From Nitrososphaerota archaeon (GTDB lineage: Archaea; Thermoproteota; Nitrososphaeria; Nitrososphaerales; Gagatemarchaeaceae): a stretch of 64,000 nt of DNA. Shown piece by piece: positions 19,836 through 27,770 of this stretch; the stretch's first letter is position 1, and every line of letters starts with the position of its first letter. A program made the translations under genes and the position numbers. The stretch covers positions 62,001 through 126,000 of the forward strand of contig JACQFN010000008.1 in the NCBI GenBank assembly GCA_016200045.1, written 5' to 3'. The notes under the pieces were generated by a model. That model had not been told where the DNA came from and did no database searches. It saw only the letters and a program-made list of their open reading frames with translations.

Positions 19836-19902
19836 GTGTGGGCCCTACAGGAATCGAACCCGACCTGGTAGGGAACCTGTGCGGGCCCGACGGGACCCGG
19901 AC
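19836..19902 (-). repeat. tRNA-3'-end-like composite repeat, copy A
   Basis: On the minus strand this reads as two tRNA-tail-like pieces in tandem. The first ends CCCGTCGGGCCCGC; the second contains a T arm with the canonical loop TTCGATT followed by TAGGGCCCA. It matches copy B at 29677-29743 over its length (shared TCCGGGT-CCGTCGGGC and CAGGTCGGG-TCGA-TCC). It starts 45 bases after the stop of the gene at 19947-20468. There is no D arm or anticodon arm, so it is not a functional tRNA. The rest of the 485-base gap (19462-19946) holds no gene I can support. Confidence 0.6.
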
Positions 19903-19946
19903 TGAAATCGGGACCAGAAGTCGTACCGTTTGATTTGTCGTGTTTG

Positions 19947-20468
19947 TTACTCAGGGCGGCGCGTCCAAGCCTTCGCACCTGCAATGACCTCGCCGATTCG
20001 CCTGTAGACCAATTCCTTCGGTGTCAGGTACAGGCTCTGATCCTGGTGACCAGCCATAATGGCGACCTTCAACTCCTCCTTCAGCTTCACAAACGACTCG
20101 AGGCGCAGCCCGACTGCCTCCTGTTTTCTCCATCCCTCCTCGGCTGCCCGTTCAGTGGCCTCCGCATCCTTCGGATCTACTTCAATTCTTATGAGCTGGT
20201 ACCCTTCTCCCGGAGCCTTTGGGGGGAACGCCAACACCCAAATTTCGTTTTTGGGGTCATGGTATTCTTCAAGGACACCAGACATCATGTACCTCTGATG
20301 TAGTCCCTCTGGAGGGACCACCTGGCTCAGTCCCTCTGCCATCCACAACCTGAGCGCCTCAAGAGCCCGCAGTTCGCACGCAGCGCCGAACCCCTCCAGA
20401 AGAGAGAGGGTCCTCCTCGTCTCTTCGAAGAGTCCGGCCGCCTTCCTACTGGGCGCGCCTGCCTGCAA
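19947..20468 (-). CDS. Unknown protein paired with HTH/coiled-coil gene
   Basis: About 173 residues, mostly helical and charged, with a central beta-rich stretch (NEIWVLAFPPKAPGEGYQLI). Family not recognised. It overlaps the end of the upstream gene by about 20 bases if it starts at TTG 20468; an ATG at 20549 would overlap by 104 bases and would add residues that merely shadow the upstream gene. The tight pairing suggests the two products work together. Confidence 0.55.
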   Translation of the reverse strand: MQAGAPSRKAAGLFEETRRTLSLLEGFGAACELRALEALRLWMAEGLSQVVPPEGLHQRYMMSGVLEEYHDPKNEIWVLAFPPKAPGEGYQLIRIEVDPKDAEATERAAEEGWRKQEAVGLRLESFVKLKEELKVAIMAGHQDQSLYLTPKELVYRRIGEVIAGAKAWTRRPE

Positions 20469-21732
20469 GTCTGACCTCCCCTGCCAAGATGCTGTGCAGT
20501 TCGCGCACAAGCCTTCTCGTCTCCGGGGTGAAGTCACGCGGGTTCGCATCTAAGTGGGACTTGAATCCTGCTATGATTGCCAGGAGAGTCTTGGCGACTT
20601 CGCTTGGCGGAAGAGGAGACTTCGGATTCTCGGTCAGGGAAGCTATGACGGCAATCGGTTTAGTCTTTTCGAGTTGATCTTCGATCTTCCTCATATGACT
20701 CTCCAAGACAAGGAGGGCAGACTGAATTGCACCTTCCTCTTCCTTCAGCCTTTCGATTCCCCCAAGGAGGGTTTCCTTCCTGCCTTCGAGGTCGTCGATC
20801 TCCTCCGCTCGCCCCTCCATCATGCGCTCGTGTAGCTTCTTCTGGTCTTCCTCCAGTTGCTTCCAATCGTAGACTTGGCCCTTCTTCAGCTTCAGCTGCT
20901 CTTCGATTCCGCCAATCTCGCCCTCCAAAGTGTCCAGCTTGTCCGATGCGGTCTTGATTTGCTCCTCGAGCTTCCCCTTCTGTCTCGTCAAGGTGACCAT
21001 GGCCTCCTCGCCCGTCCTGTAGTGCTCGATCATGTCCGCGAGCAATACCGCTGCCTTCGATGGGTCGAGTCCCTTTTTCTGAAGCTCCGAGCCGAGGACC
21101 TCTGCCGCATGGGAGGAGAAACCGAGCTCGTCGAGCTTCAGGTTTCGGTCGATGAATGCCTGAAGCCTTTGAGCGGTCAGGTTGTGCTTGTCCAGCTCCT
21201 CTTTCAGGGGGGTTAGCTCGTGAAGCACGCCCAACGAATCTTCGAGGGTCTCCTTCTCTTCTCGCAATCGTTCATTCCCTCCCCTCAATAGCTCTGCTTC
21301 GGCCGTCTTCTCAGCGAAATCACTCAGGACAGCTTGGTACGTCTTTCCTTCCCTCTCCTCGATCTCCTTGAGCTTCAGCGCGTACACAAGGGCTTCGCCC
21401 GCCCTGTTTCCGTATTTCTCCACTAAGGCGATGAACGATGGCAATTTGTGAAGAGGCACCCCAAGGGTGTCCAGTCTCTCTGCGTAGCCTATGCCCTTCA
21501 GGACCTCAGGGCCCGCTCCTCCTTCCTCTCCCGAGTCTCTGTCCGCCTCGTCCATCCATTCGTTGAACTTCTTCAGGGCGAGCGCGTGTCCTATGCTGAC
21601 GGTGCTCTTTCCCCTGTTCAATAGCTTGGCAGTTTCGACTACACCGTGCCCTTCGACGTCAACCAAGGTGAGGTATTTCTTCTGAAGCTCGGTCAGGGGG
21701 GAGCGTTCTATGAGCGTTCTATCCAGTTTCAT
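20446..21732 (-). CDS. HTH-coiled-coil protein
   Basis: A 428-residue protein. Residues 10-60 look like a helix-turn-helix of the sigma-region-4 or LuxR type (ELQKKYLTLVDVEGHGVVET, then KLLNRGKSTVSIGHAL). A long coiled coil follows from about residue 130 to 370, rich in Glu, Lys and Leu heptads, with a helical C-terminal domain. The arrangement suggests a DNA-bound structural or partition-like protein rather than an enzyme. Proteins of this build are seen in accessory regions of archaeal genomes, which fits its company here, but no exact function can be given. A TATA-like stretch lies just upstream at 21760-21770. Confidence 0.65.
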   Translation of the reverse strand: MKLDRTLIERSPLTELQKKYLTLVDVEGHGVVETAKLLNRGKSTVSIGHALALKKFNEWMDEADRDSGEEGGAGPEVLKGIGYAERLDTLGVPLHKLPSFIALVEKYGNRAGEALVYALKLKEIEEREGKTYQAVLSDFAEKTAEAELLRGGNERLREEKETLEDSLGVLHELTPLKEELDKHNLTAQRLQAFIDRNLKLDELGFSSHAAEVLGSELQKKGLDPSKAAVLLADMIEHYRTGEEAMVTLTRQKGKLEEQIKTASDKLDTLEGEIGGIEEQLKLKKGQVYDWKQLEEDQKKLHERMMEGRAEEIDDLEGRKETLLGGIERLKEEEGAIQSALLVLESHMRKIEDQLEKTKPIAVIASLTENPKSPLPPSEVAKTLLAIIAGFKSHLDANPRDFTPETRRLVRELHSILAGEVRLAGRRAQ

Positions 21733-21995
21733 GGAGTTTGACAGAGTTCTACTTGTGGCCTATTATGCTTATTCTCGGAGACACGTCCGGCCCCTCCCCC
21801 GAAGGTCGCAGTCGGCTGTTTCCAGGCTTTTTTCGCGCAGAGGACCCGCTCCGACGAGCGGAGCGGTCTGGCAGGGAGAGAACGGGCCCGCAAGTTCTTC
21901 TCTAGGTCATCTCGCAGTCATCTGAAGAAGCTGTGCCGTCTCCTATAGGCTAGCCTATCACAGGAAGGTTCAAATCAAACAGGGTTTGACTCCTC

Positions 21996-22511
21996 GTGAA
22001 TCAGCAGATGACTTCGCTGCTCTGCCCGCTCTGCGGGAAAAACACGAGCCTGAAGAACTACCGCCCCGACTCGTTCGACCTGGACATCTACGTCCAGGAC
22101 TTCAGGGGCCTCGGTCGGGGGAAGGGGTTTGCGTCGCTCGGAAGACGGTCTATCCTCCATGATCGAACTGCCCTCGTTCCGCTTGCGAACCGGATCCTCG
22201 ACCTTGTGGAGCTCCTGCATGACGAGGGGCACATCGACGATTCAGAACTCCGCGAACGGCTCTGGCCATGGGAGGCCTCTGAAGAGGACAATCAGGACAA
22301 TTCGGCAGAGGAGCTGGGGGCCATCAAGGCATGGCGAGAGGACGCACTGCGGGGCATAGGGGAGATGGCCGACGAGGCATACGAAGCCGCCGGAATCGAA
22401 GACAGGGAGGAGGAAGAGGACGGCATCGAGGATATGCGGAACGGCGTGCACATGCTAATAGATGAGGTTCAGGCGTTGAGGGCTAAGGTCGAGGACCTTG
22501 AGTCGGGCTGA
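21996..22511 (+). CDS. Zinc-ribbon protein with acidic coiled-coil tail
   Basis: A 171-residue protein beginning with a CPLCGK knuckle, then a conserved-looking stretch (YVQDFRGLGRGKGFASLGRR) and a very acidic helical C-terminal half. Only one clear CxxC is present, so the zinc site may be shared in a dimer. The glycine-rich GRGKGF segment recalls small proteins found in archaeal mobile elements; the role is unknown. ATG 22002 is also possible. It is divergent from the coiled-coil gene. Confidence 0.6.
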   Translation: MNQQMTSLLCPLCGKNTSLKNYRPDSFDLDIYVQDFRGLGRGKGFASLGRRSILHDRTALVPLANRILDLVELLHDEGHIDDSELRERLWPWEASEEDNQDNSAEELGAIKAWREDALRGIGEMADEAYEAAGIEDREEEEDGIEDMRNGVHMLIDEVQALRAKVEDLESG

Positions 22512-22586
22512 GACAATACAGGAGATTGGCTCGATGCTCCGAAAAGACCCAGAAAGATTAATCTAGGGAGTCGACCATGGAACCTT

Positions 22587-22946
22587 GTGCCTCTGAGATG
22601 GCTTAACACCAAGGACGCCCAACGACGGACTGGGACGGGTGCCTCGCAGCCTGATGTTATTCCCCGAGGCGTTCCGGTTCCCAAGGGGCCGCCAGAGGAT
22701 GACTCCATCAAGGCGCCATCGAAGGAGAGGCCGGTAGAGGGTTTCCAAGCGACTGTGAAAGTGACCAAGAGAGGCTGGACAATGACTCCTAAGACTGGGA
22801 GCGGCTTCGCTGAAGAATTGGAGAAGACGAGAGAGCTGGGGCCGGACAGCCGTGAATTCTTTCTCTCACACATTGAAACGCCAGACCCGGATTTTTCGGA
22901 CAGGCTGAACGCCCTCAGAAAAAAGAAGAAATTGAGCCGAAGGTAA
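22587..22946 (+). CDS. Small basic protein, unknown
   Basis: A 119-residue, mostly disordered protein with a proline-rich first half and a Lys/Arg-rich end (LRKKKKLSRR). No family recognised. The GTG start at 22587 is about 25 bases after a TATA-like AGATTAATC (22556-22564), which supports a real leaderless gene. It may be a nucleic-acid binding product of the small accessory cluster. Confidence 0.45.
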   Translation: MPLRWLNTKDAQRRTGTGASQPDVIPRGVPVPKGPPEDDSIKAPSKERPVEGFQATVKVTKRGWTMTPKTGSGFAEELEKTRELGPDSREFFLSHIETPDPDFSDRLNALRKKKKLSRR

Positions 22947-23088
22947 ACCCCCCCGGGATTCTTTCTTCAATCCTGACCAATTAGGTGAGTCGCCGTGCGG
23001 AGTCCTTTGCTCGGAATGCACTAGCGAAATCCGCCCTTCAATTGGGCTGAGGATGCCGAATCCGAGTTTATCGACGCCGCAGTGCCGT

Positions 23089-23637
23089 TCACGGTTGAGC
23101 CAACAAGAGCATTAGCTTCTCTGCGGAGGCGTAGTTCTCAGTCCAATCGATGACATTGCCCTTCGGTGGGACTTCTAAGAGGCGAACAATCTTCCTAGCA
23201 GCTTCGGCGGGAACTGCTCTTGTCGTGTCGAATTCACTTACCCTCCCCTTCCCGAATGTGCCGTAGGAGTCCGAGAGGACGACCCCGATCAATTCCGCTT
23301 CCACGTTCGAGTGCACTTTGGCCGGTGGATACCCCCTCGCCAACAGCCTCTTCTTCAAGACCTTGGGGTCGCATCTGAGGACGACCACCCGTCGCACCGC
23401 GGCAGGGTCGAGCACATAAGGAGCAAGGTGTCCGTAGACGACGGCAGCGTCCCGAAGGGCACTCTTCAACGATGCCTTCAATCTCCCTGTGTCGACGGCG
23501 CCTCTTGAGATCAGACCCCGCGATGATGCGAGCCCGTCCAGCGGGAAGCAAGGGACCCCGAGGGCAGACGCGACCAAGGGTGCGACGGTCTTCTTCCCAG
23601 TGCCTGGGGTTCCAGTGATTGCAACTAGAGGGGGCAA
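23089..23637 (-). CDS. AK6/Fap7-type adenylate kinase
   Basis: A 182-residue P-loop NMP kinase. Walker A is GTPGTGKKT (residues 9-17), and the CDPKVLKKRLLARGYPPAKVHSN region matches the LID segment of the AK6/Fap7 family, which acts as ATPase and adenylate kinase in the last steps of small-subunit ribosome maturation in archaea and eukaryotes. The usual EN-EAE signature appears as SNVEAE. It starts 4 bases after the stop of a small membrane protein gene and is probably co-transcribed with it. Confidence 0.9.
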   Translation of the reverse strand: MPPLVAITGTPGTGKKTVAPLVASALGVPCFPLDGLASSRGLISRGAVDTGRLKASLKSALRDAAVVYGHLAPYVLDPAAVRRVVVLRCDPKVLKKRLLARGYPPAKVHSNVEAELIGVVLSDSYGTFGKGRVSEFDTTRAVPAEAARKIVRLLEVPPKGNVIDWTENYASAEKLMLLLAQP

Positions 23638-23641
23638 TCGA

Positions 23642-23908
23642 CTATTGAGCGACGGAGAGGGCTAGGAAGTAGAGGGGGGCGAGGACTACCGGAGCGACCA
23701 CCAGCACCCAGAACACGGTGAGAAGGACGTTGTCGATAAGTTTCTCAAGCGGGGAGCCCTCCTTTAGGAGGGAGACTAGCTTCGAAAGCTTCCTCTCCCT
23801 TAACGCCTCAAAGATCGACTTCAGCGTCTCTGTGAGAGAAGAAAGGATCGACCTACCTATTTTTGCGACGGGCGCAATCAACGAGCGGAAAGATTTCGAC
23901 CAGGCCAC
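23642..23908 (-). CDS. Small membrane protein upstream of AK6
   Basis: An 88-residue protein with a basic amphipathic N-terminal half (about residues 1-55) and one C-terminal membrane helix or hairpin (residues 59-85). Family not recognised. It precedes the AK6 gene by only 4 bases, so the pair forms an operon, but the sequence gives no hint of a link in function. Confidence 0.6.
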   Translation of the reverse strand: MAWSKSFRSLIAPVAKIGRSILSSLTETLKSIFEALRERKLSKLVSLLKEGSPLEKLIDNVLLTVFWVLVVAPVVLAPLYFLALSVAQ

Positions 23909-23940
23909 GCATCAGCCGGGGTCGAGGGAATGTATTAGTC

Positions 23941-24492
23941 TTAACCCCGCGCGGTCTGCTCTGCCCGCTTCAGCTTGGTCTGGAAGTGGGCCCTGAACTT
24001 CGTGAGCTTCGGGGCGATTACCGCCTGGCAATAGGGCTGAGAGGAGTTCCGCCTGTAGTAGTCCCTGTGGTAGTCCTCGGCCGGATAGAACCCAACCAGC
24101 GGGACGACCTGGGTGACTATCGGATTCCGAAAGACCTTCTCGGAGGTCAATTCTCGGACCATCGACTCCGCTTCCTTCTTCTGCTCCTCGTCGTGGTAGA
24201 ATATGACCGAGCGGTACTGCGACCCGACATCGGCCCCCTGCCTGTTCGGCGTGGTCGGGTCGTGGGTGGAGAAGAACACCTCGAGGAGCTCCCTGTAGGA
24301 GATAGTCGCGGGGTCGAACGTGATCTGAGCCACCTCGGCATGGCCCGTCTCATCGGTGCAGACCTGCTCGTAGGTGGGGTTGGGGACGGAACCCCCGGAG
24401 TAGCCTGGCTCGACCTTCGCGACCCCCATCAGTTCGCTGAAGACAGCTTCCGAGCACCAGAAGCATCCGCTTCCCATTGTGGCTTTGTTCAA
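23941..24492 (-). CDS. msrA: Peptide methionine sulfoxide reductase MsrA
   Basis: A 183-residue reductase that repairs methionine-S-sulfoxide. The active site GSGCFWC carries the nucleophilic cysteine, followed by [16 protein letters not shown] with a probable resolving cysteine and [12 protein letters not shown], all standard for the family; [13 protein letters not shown] also matches. I chose the TTG at 24492 ([12 protein letters not shown]) because homologues begin just ahead of this motif. The ATG at 24477 would remove five residues, and the longer upstream frame overlaps another gene. Confidence 0.93.
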   Translation of the reverse strand: MNKATMGSGCFWCSEAVFSELMGVAKVEPGYSGGSVPNPTYEQVCTDETGHAEVAQITFDPATISYRELLEVFFSTHDPTTPNRQGADVGSQYRSVIFYHDEEQKKEAESMVRELTSEKVFRNPIVTQVVPLVGFYPAEDYHRDYYRRNSSQPYCQAVIAPKLTKFRAHFQTKLKRAEQTARG

Positions 24493-24575
24493 TTCTGTCG
24501 ACGATCCTCGGCTGCGTCCGCTCGGATTAAAGGATACAGGTCCCTCCTCGGGTTCTGTCCCATTTGGTCCGTAGG

Positions 24576-24818
24576 TCAATTCGCTGACCCGCTCCGCGTG
24601 GTCCTCGGTCGGCGGAATGTGAAGACCAGGACGAGCAAAGACACCAAGGCGAGAGACGCTCCAACCCATTCGAATGGCACGATGTAAAACGGAATGCATG
24701 ATGACCCACCGAGGATGCCAAGGTGGTCGAGACAGAAAAATGAAAGCCCATAGTAGAGCATCGCCAGCCCAAGGGACAGACTCCCCAATACGGCAAGCCT
24801 GACTCTTTTGAATTTCAA
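24576..24818 (-). CDS. Small two-helix membrane protein
   Basis: An 80-residue protein with helices at about residues 8-28 and 45-66, an external loop with two cysteines ([19 protein letters not shown]), and a basic C terminus. The positive-inside pattern and the loop cysteines (possible disulfide) support a real gene. It starts (TTG) over the stop of the transposase remnant upstream. Function unknown. Confidence 0.5.
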   Translation of the reverse strand: MKFKRVRLAVLGSLSLGLAMLYYGLSFFCLDHLGILGGSSCIPFYIVPFEWVGASLALVSLLVLVFTFRRPRTTRSGSAN

Positions 24819-24955
24819 TTCTCTCGCTCCTCTCTTCTAACTGTGCTCCGTAATAGGGTGAGCCACTTGTTCTCTCCCTCAACGATGATTCCCGCTCTCT
24901 CTGCTGGAGTCTGCACCTCTAATGATTGGTGTGGCTTGACGAAGCTATGGTGAAT
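24815..24955 (-). pseudogene. Transposase C-terminal remnant
   Basis: Forty-six residues read [20 protein letters not shown] and on to GENKWLTLL. This is the typical tail of an archaeal DDE transposase, in which HHNFVRPH is followed by KTPAE-AGI and GENKW. The upstream catalytic region with its aspartates is missing, so only the end of an old insertion sequence remains. It overlaps neither terminal repeats nor target duplications that I can see. It lies between the S9 peptidase and the small membrane gene. Confidence 0.6.
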
Positions 24956-25080
24956 CCTCGCCCCATCTGCGAGAGCCGCGCCGGCGTCGACGAGCTGAAC
25001 CACCCCCTTGAGTTCAAGTGCTTCGATCAGGACCGCGAGTTCGCCGTCAGCGGCAGAGAGGGTCCGTCCAACGACCGCAC

Positions 25081-27012
25081 CTATGCCCGCTTGCTCTTGA
25101 GGTGCGTGTCGAACCATCGTATGTAATGGTTCAGCCTGGCTATCCTGTGCTTCGGCTTCCCGGTCCGGGAGAGGTCGTGGCTTTCCCCTGGGAACAGCAC
25201 GAGCTCAGCCTCTCTCCCGAGCTCCTTGAGCGCACTGAAGAACTGAAGCCCCTCGACCATCCAGCACCGGTAGTCCTCCATCGAATGAACGAGCATCAGC
25301 GGGGTCTTGACGTTCTGTACGTAGGTGAGGGGGGAATCGTTGGAGAGTTTCTCGTCGGCGTTCCAGGGGTCACCTCCGATCTGGTCCCGCGTGAAGTAGG
25401 GGCCGATGTCCGACGTTCCCCAGAAGCTTGTCCAGTTCGAGATGCTCCTGTCCGTCACGGCGGCGCGGAACCGGTCGGTGTGGCCGATTGCCCAGTTGGT
25501 CATGAACCCTCCGTAGGACCCCCCAGCGATAGCCACCCGGGCTCCGTCCAGCCTCGGGTTCGTCTTCAAGACGTGGTCGAGCCCCTCCATGAGGTCGTCG
25601 TAGTCCCTGGTGCCGTACCTTCCCCTGATGTCGGCGAATTTCTCGGAGTATCCGTCGCTCCCCCTCGGGTTCATGTACACGACGCAGTACCCGGCCCCGG
25701 CGAACGCCTGGAATTCGTGCATGTACGAGAACCCGAACGCGGTCTTGGGGCCTCCGTGTACGTAGAGGATGACCGGGACCTTCGCCCTTTTGGACCGCGG
25801 CACCATCGTCCACCCCTCGACGGTCTCTCCGTCGGTCGCCTTGAATGCGAAACGCCTTGGCGCGACTATCGATAGCTCCTTCCCGACCCCGGCGTTCAGG
25901 GACGTGAGTTTCCTCTCCTTCGACCCCTTGAAGTAGAGCTCCTCGGGGTGCCGGTCGTCCATCGCCACGAACGCCACCGCGCCGTCGTGGACGTCATAGC
26001 CTTCGACGCTGCGATCTCCTCCGACCACGAGGGCCGGCTCTCCCCCCGGCTTCAGGAGGTAGAGGTGCACCGACCCCCCGTCCGCCTGCAGGAAATAGAT
26101 CCCCTCCTTCTCCCAGACGATGTTGACAGGGCCGTGGTCCTTGGCACGAGCGTCGGTGTTCAGCCCGTTCGACTTGTTCCTGTCGACGCTCTCCAGCCTG
26201 GCCAGCCCCCCGCCACCCGCTGAGACCCCCCACACGCTGACGTGGGAGGCGAAGCCGGCGGGAAAGTCGTCCCCGACGAACGCGACCCTGGAATCGTCCG
26301 GGCTCCAGGCTGGGGACCCTATCTCCAGGTTGGAGCGGGTCAGTTTCTTCGCCCTCTTGGAGTGCAGGTCGAGGACGAACAGGTCCGAGACGTACGGCCT
26401 GGCGTCGTCGGTCGAAGCAGCGTACGCCACCTTCTTGCCGTCGTTGGAAACGCCGAAGTCGGAGAGTTCTATTGACCCTTTCGTGAGCTGGACCACCTTC
26501 CCCGACTGCACGTCGACGTTGAAGAGGTGCTTGCGCTTGTTGTGGACAAACCCAAGCCCGTTGAACCAGAACGTCCTGCGCGTGATTACCTTCACGTCGT
26601 CCTTTTCCTTCTTCACGACGCTTGAGATGAAATACACTGACCTTGAATCAGGGGACCACTTTGCCGCACCAATCCCTTCCTCCTTTTTCAGGACCAGACG
26701 GGCCTCGCCCCCTGCCGACGATATTACGTAGAGCGCGTTCCCCTTTTCGTCCTTGCCGAAGTTCCTCTTGGACTGGAACAGGATCCATTTGCCGTCAGGG
26801 GACCAGGACGGGTCGAGGTCCTTCCCCCCCGAGGTGAACGGAATCAGCCTGCCGCTTCTTACGTCGGCTACCCGGACCTCTGTCTCGTAGGTGTCGTCCG
26901 AAATATTCGCCTTTCGGACGGAGAACACCACCTTCTTCCCGTCGGGGGAGAAGCTCGGGGCCGAGAGGAGAGAATACAGTGCGAAGTCCGCTGGCCTTAC
27001 CGGGCGTCCCAA
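25081..27012 (-). CDS. S9-family oligopeptidase (acylaminoacyl-peptidase type)
   Basis: A 643-residue cytoplasmic serine peptidase. The N-terminal two thirds form a beta-propeller with WSPDGKW/WSPDSR repeats; the C-terminal alpha/beta hydrolase carries Ser499 in GGSYGGFMTNW, Asp580 in SMEDYRC and His612 in GESHDLSR. There is no signal peptide, so it probably trims short peptides in the cytoplasm. The family also includes dipeptidyl peptidases, so substrate cannot be fixed. It is divergent from the Ftr1-like gene, with an AT-rich stretch at 27040-27066 between them. Confidence 0.92.
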   Translation of the reverse strand: MGRPVRPADFALYSLLSAPSFSPDGKKVVFSVRKANISDDTYETEVRVADVRSGRLIPFTSGGKDLDPSWSPDGKWILFQSKRNFGKDEKGNALYVISSAGGEARLVLKKEEGIGAAKWSPDSRSVYFISSVVKKEKDDVKVITRRTFWFNGLGFVHNKRKHLFNVDVQSGKVVQLTKGSIELSDFGVSNDGKKVAYAASTDDARPYVSDLFVLDLHSKRAKKLTRSNLEIGSPAWSPDDSRVAFVGDDFPAGFASHVSVWGVSAGGGGLARLESVDRNKSNGLNTDARAKDHGPVNIVWEKEGIYFLQADGGSVHLYLLKPGGEPALVVGGDRSVEGYDVHDGAVAFVAMDDRHPEELYFKGSKERKLTSLNAGVGKELSIVAPRRFAFKATDGETVEGWTMVPRSKRAKVPVILYVHGGPKTAFGFSYMHEFQAFAGAGYCVVYMNPRGSDGYSEKFADIRGRYGTRDYDDLMEGLDHVLKTNPRLDGARVAIAGGSYGGFMTNWAIGHTDRFRAAVTDRSISNWTSFWGTSDIGPYFTRDQIGGDPWNADEKLSNDSPLTYVQNVKTPLMLVHSMEDYRCWMVEGLQFFSALKELGREAELVLFPGESHDLSRTGKPKHRIARLNHYIRWFDTHLKSKRA

Positions 27013-27094
27013 GGACGAATCGGCCGCGCGGGATTTCTTTTATCCTTTCCTTTTGTAAGGGATAATACCGCGCCCAGGGGTCCGGGGCAAGAAC

Positions 27095-27756
27095 TTGTCG
27101 GACGGAGTTGTGATACTTGGCTCCTTCCTGCTGGCATTCAAGGCGGTGCTGATTGAAGGCAGCGAGGTAGCCATCCTTTCGGTCGCCACGGTAGGCAGCT
27201 CGGTAGGAGCAACGTGTTGCTGGGGGTCCTGGCTGGGTTCGTGGCTTCGGTAATGCTATTCCTCGGGGTAAGGCAGGCCTTTCTCTTCCTGCCGGTGTCG
27301 CTGATAAGCGTCGGGACCGGCCTCGTCATCCTTTACTTCTCCCACAGGTTTCTTAGCGGATTCAAGCGGTACTATTTCGGGAAGAAGTCGTTCAGAGCCA
27401 AGATGGAGAAGCTCGAAGGTGAAGTGATTCAGGGGGACGCCGAAAAGTACGGAGAGGACAGGCCATCGGTGATTCCTCTTTCTCTCCTCAACTCGCTGCC
27501 GGTCTTCTCAATAACCCTCACGGAAGGGTTCGAGGCAAGCCTCGTCCTCGCAGCTGCCGGAGCCTTCAATCTTGAGTGGACCGTCATCGGGGCCCTCGCC
27601 AGCATCGCGCTCTTGGTGGTCGTATCCGCGGTCTCGTACGAGTACCTACTGAGGGTCCCCCGATGGGGGCTGGACCTGGTGGCAGGCCTGGTGCTCCTGT
27701 CTTTCGGCGCCTACTTCCTGATCACCGGGGCCGTCGAGCTGTTCCTTCCTCCTTAG
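27095..27756 (+). pseudogene. Ftr1-like membrane permease, frameshifted
   Basis: Two reading frames together give a seven-helix membrane protein with two ExxE motifs: EGSE in the first helix (KAVLIEGSEVAIL, frame starting TTG 27095 or GTG 27110) and EGFE (ITLTEGFEASLVL) in the second half (frame 27214-27756). These recall the REGLE motifs of the iron permease Ftr1. The frame changes near 27200-27214, where one missing base would join VGSS to NVLLGVLAG. The second frame could start at GTG 27214 on its own but would lack the first motif. It is either a sequencing error or a recently broken gene. Confidence 0.7.
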
Positions 27757-27770
27757 GAAGGGTCCGCGGT

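Noticed and set aside
24493-24882. N-terminal extension of MsrA
   Set aside because: This frame overlaps the small membrane protein gene and the sequence has no resemblance to MsrA.
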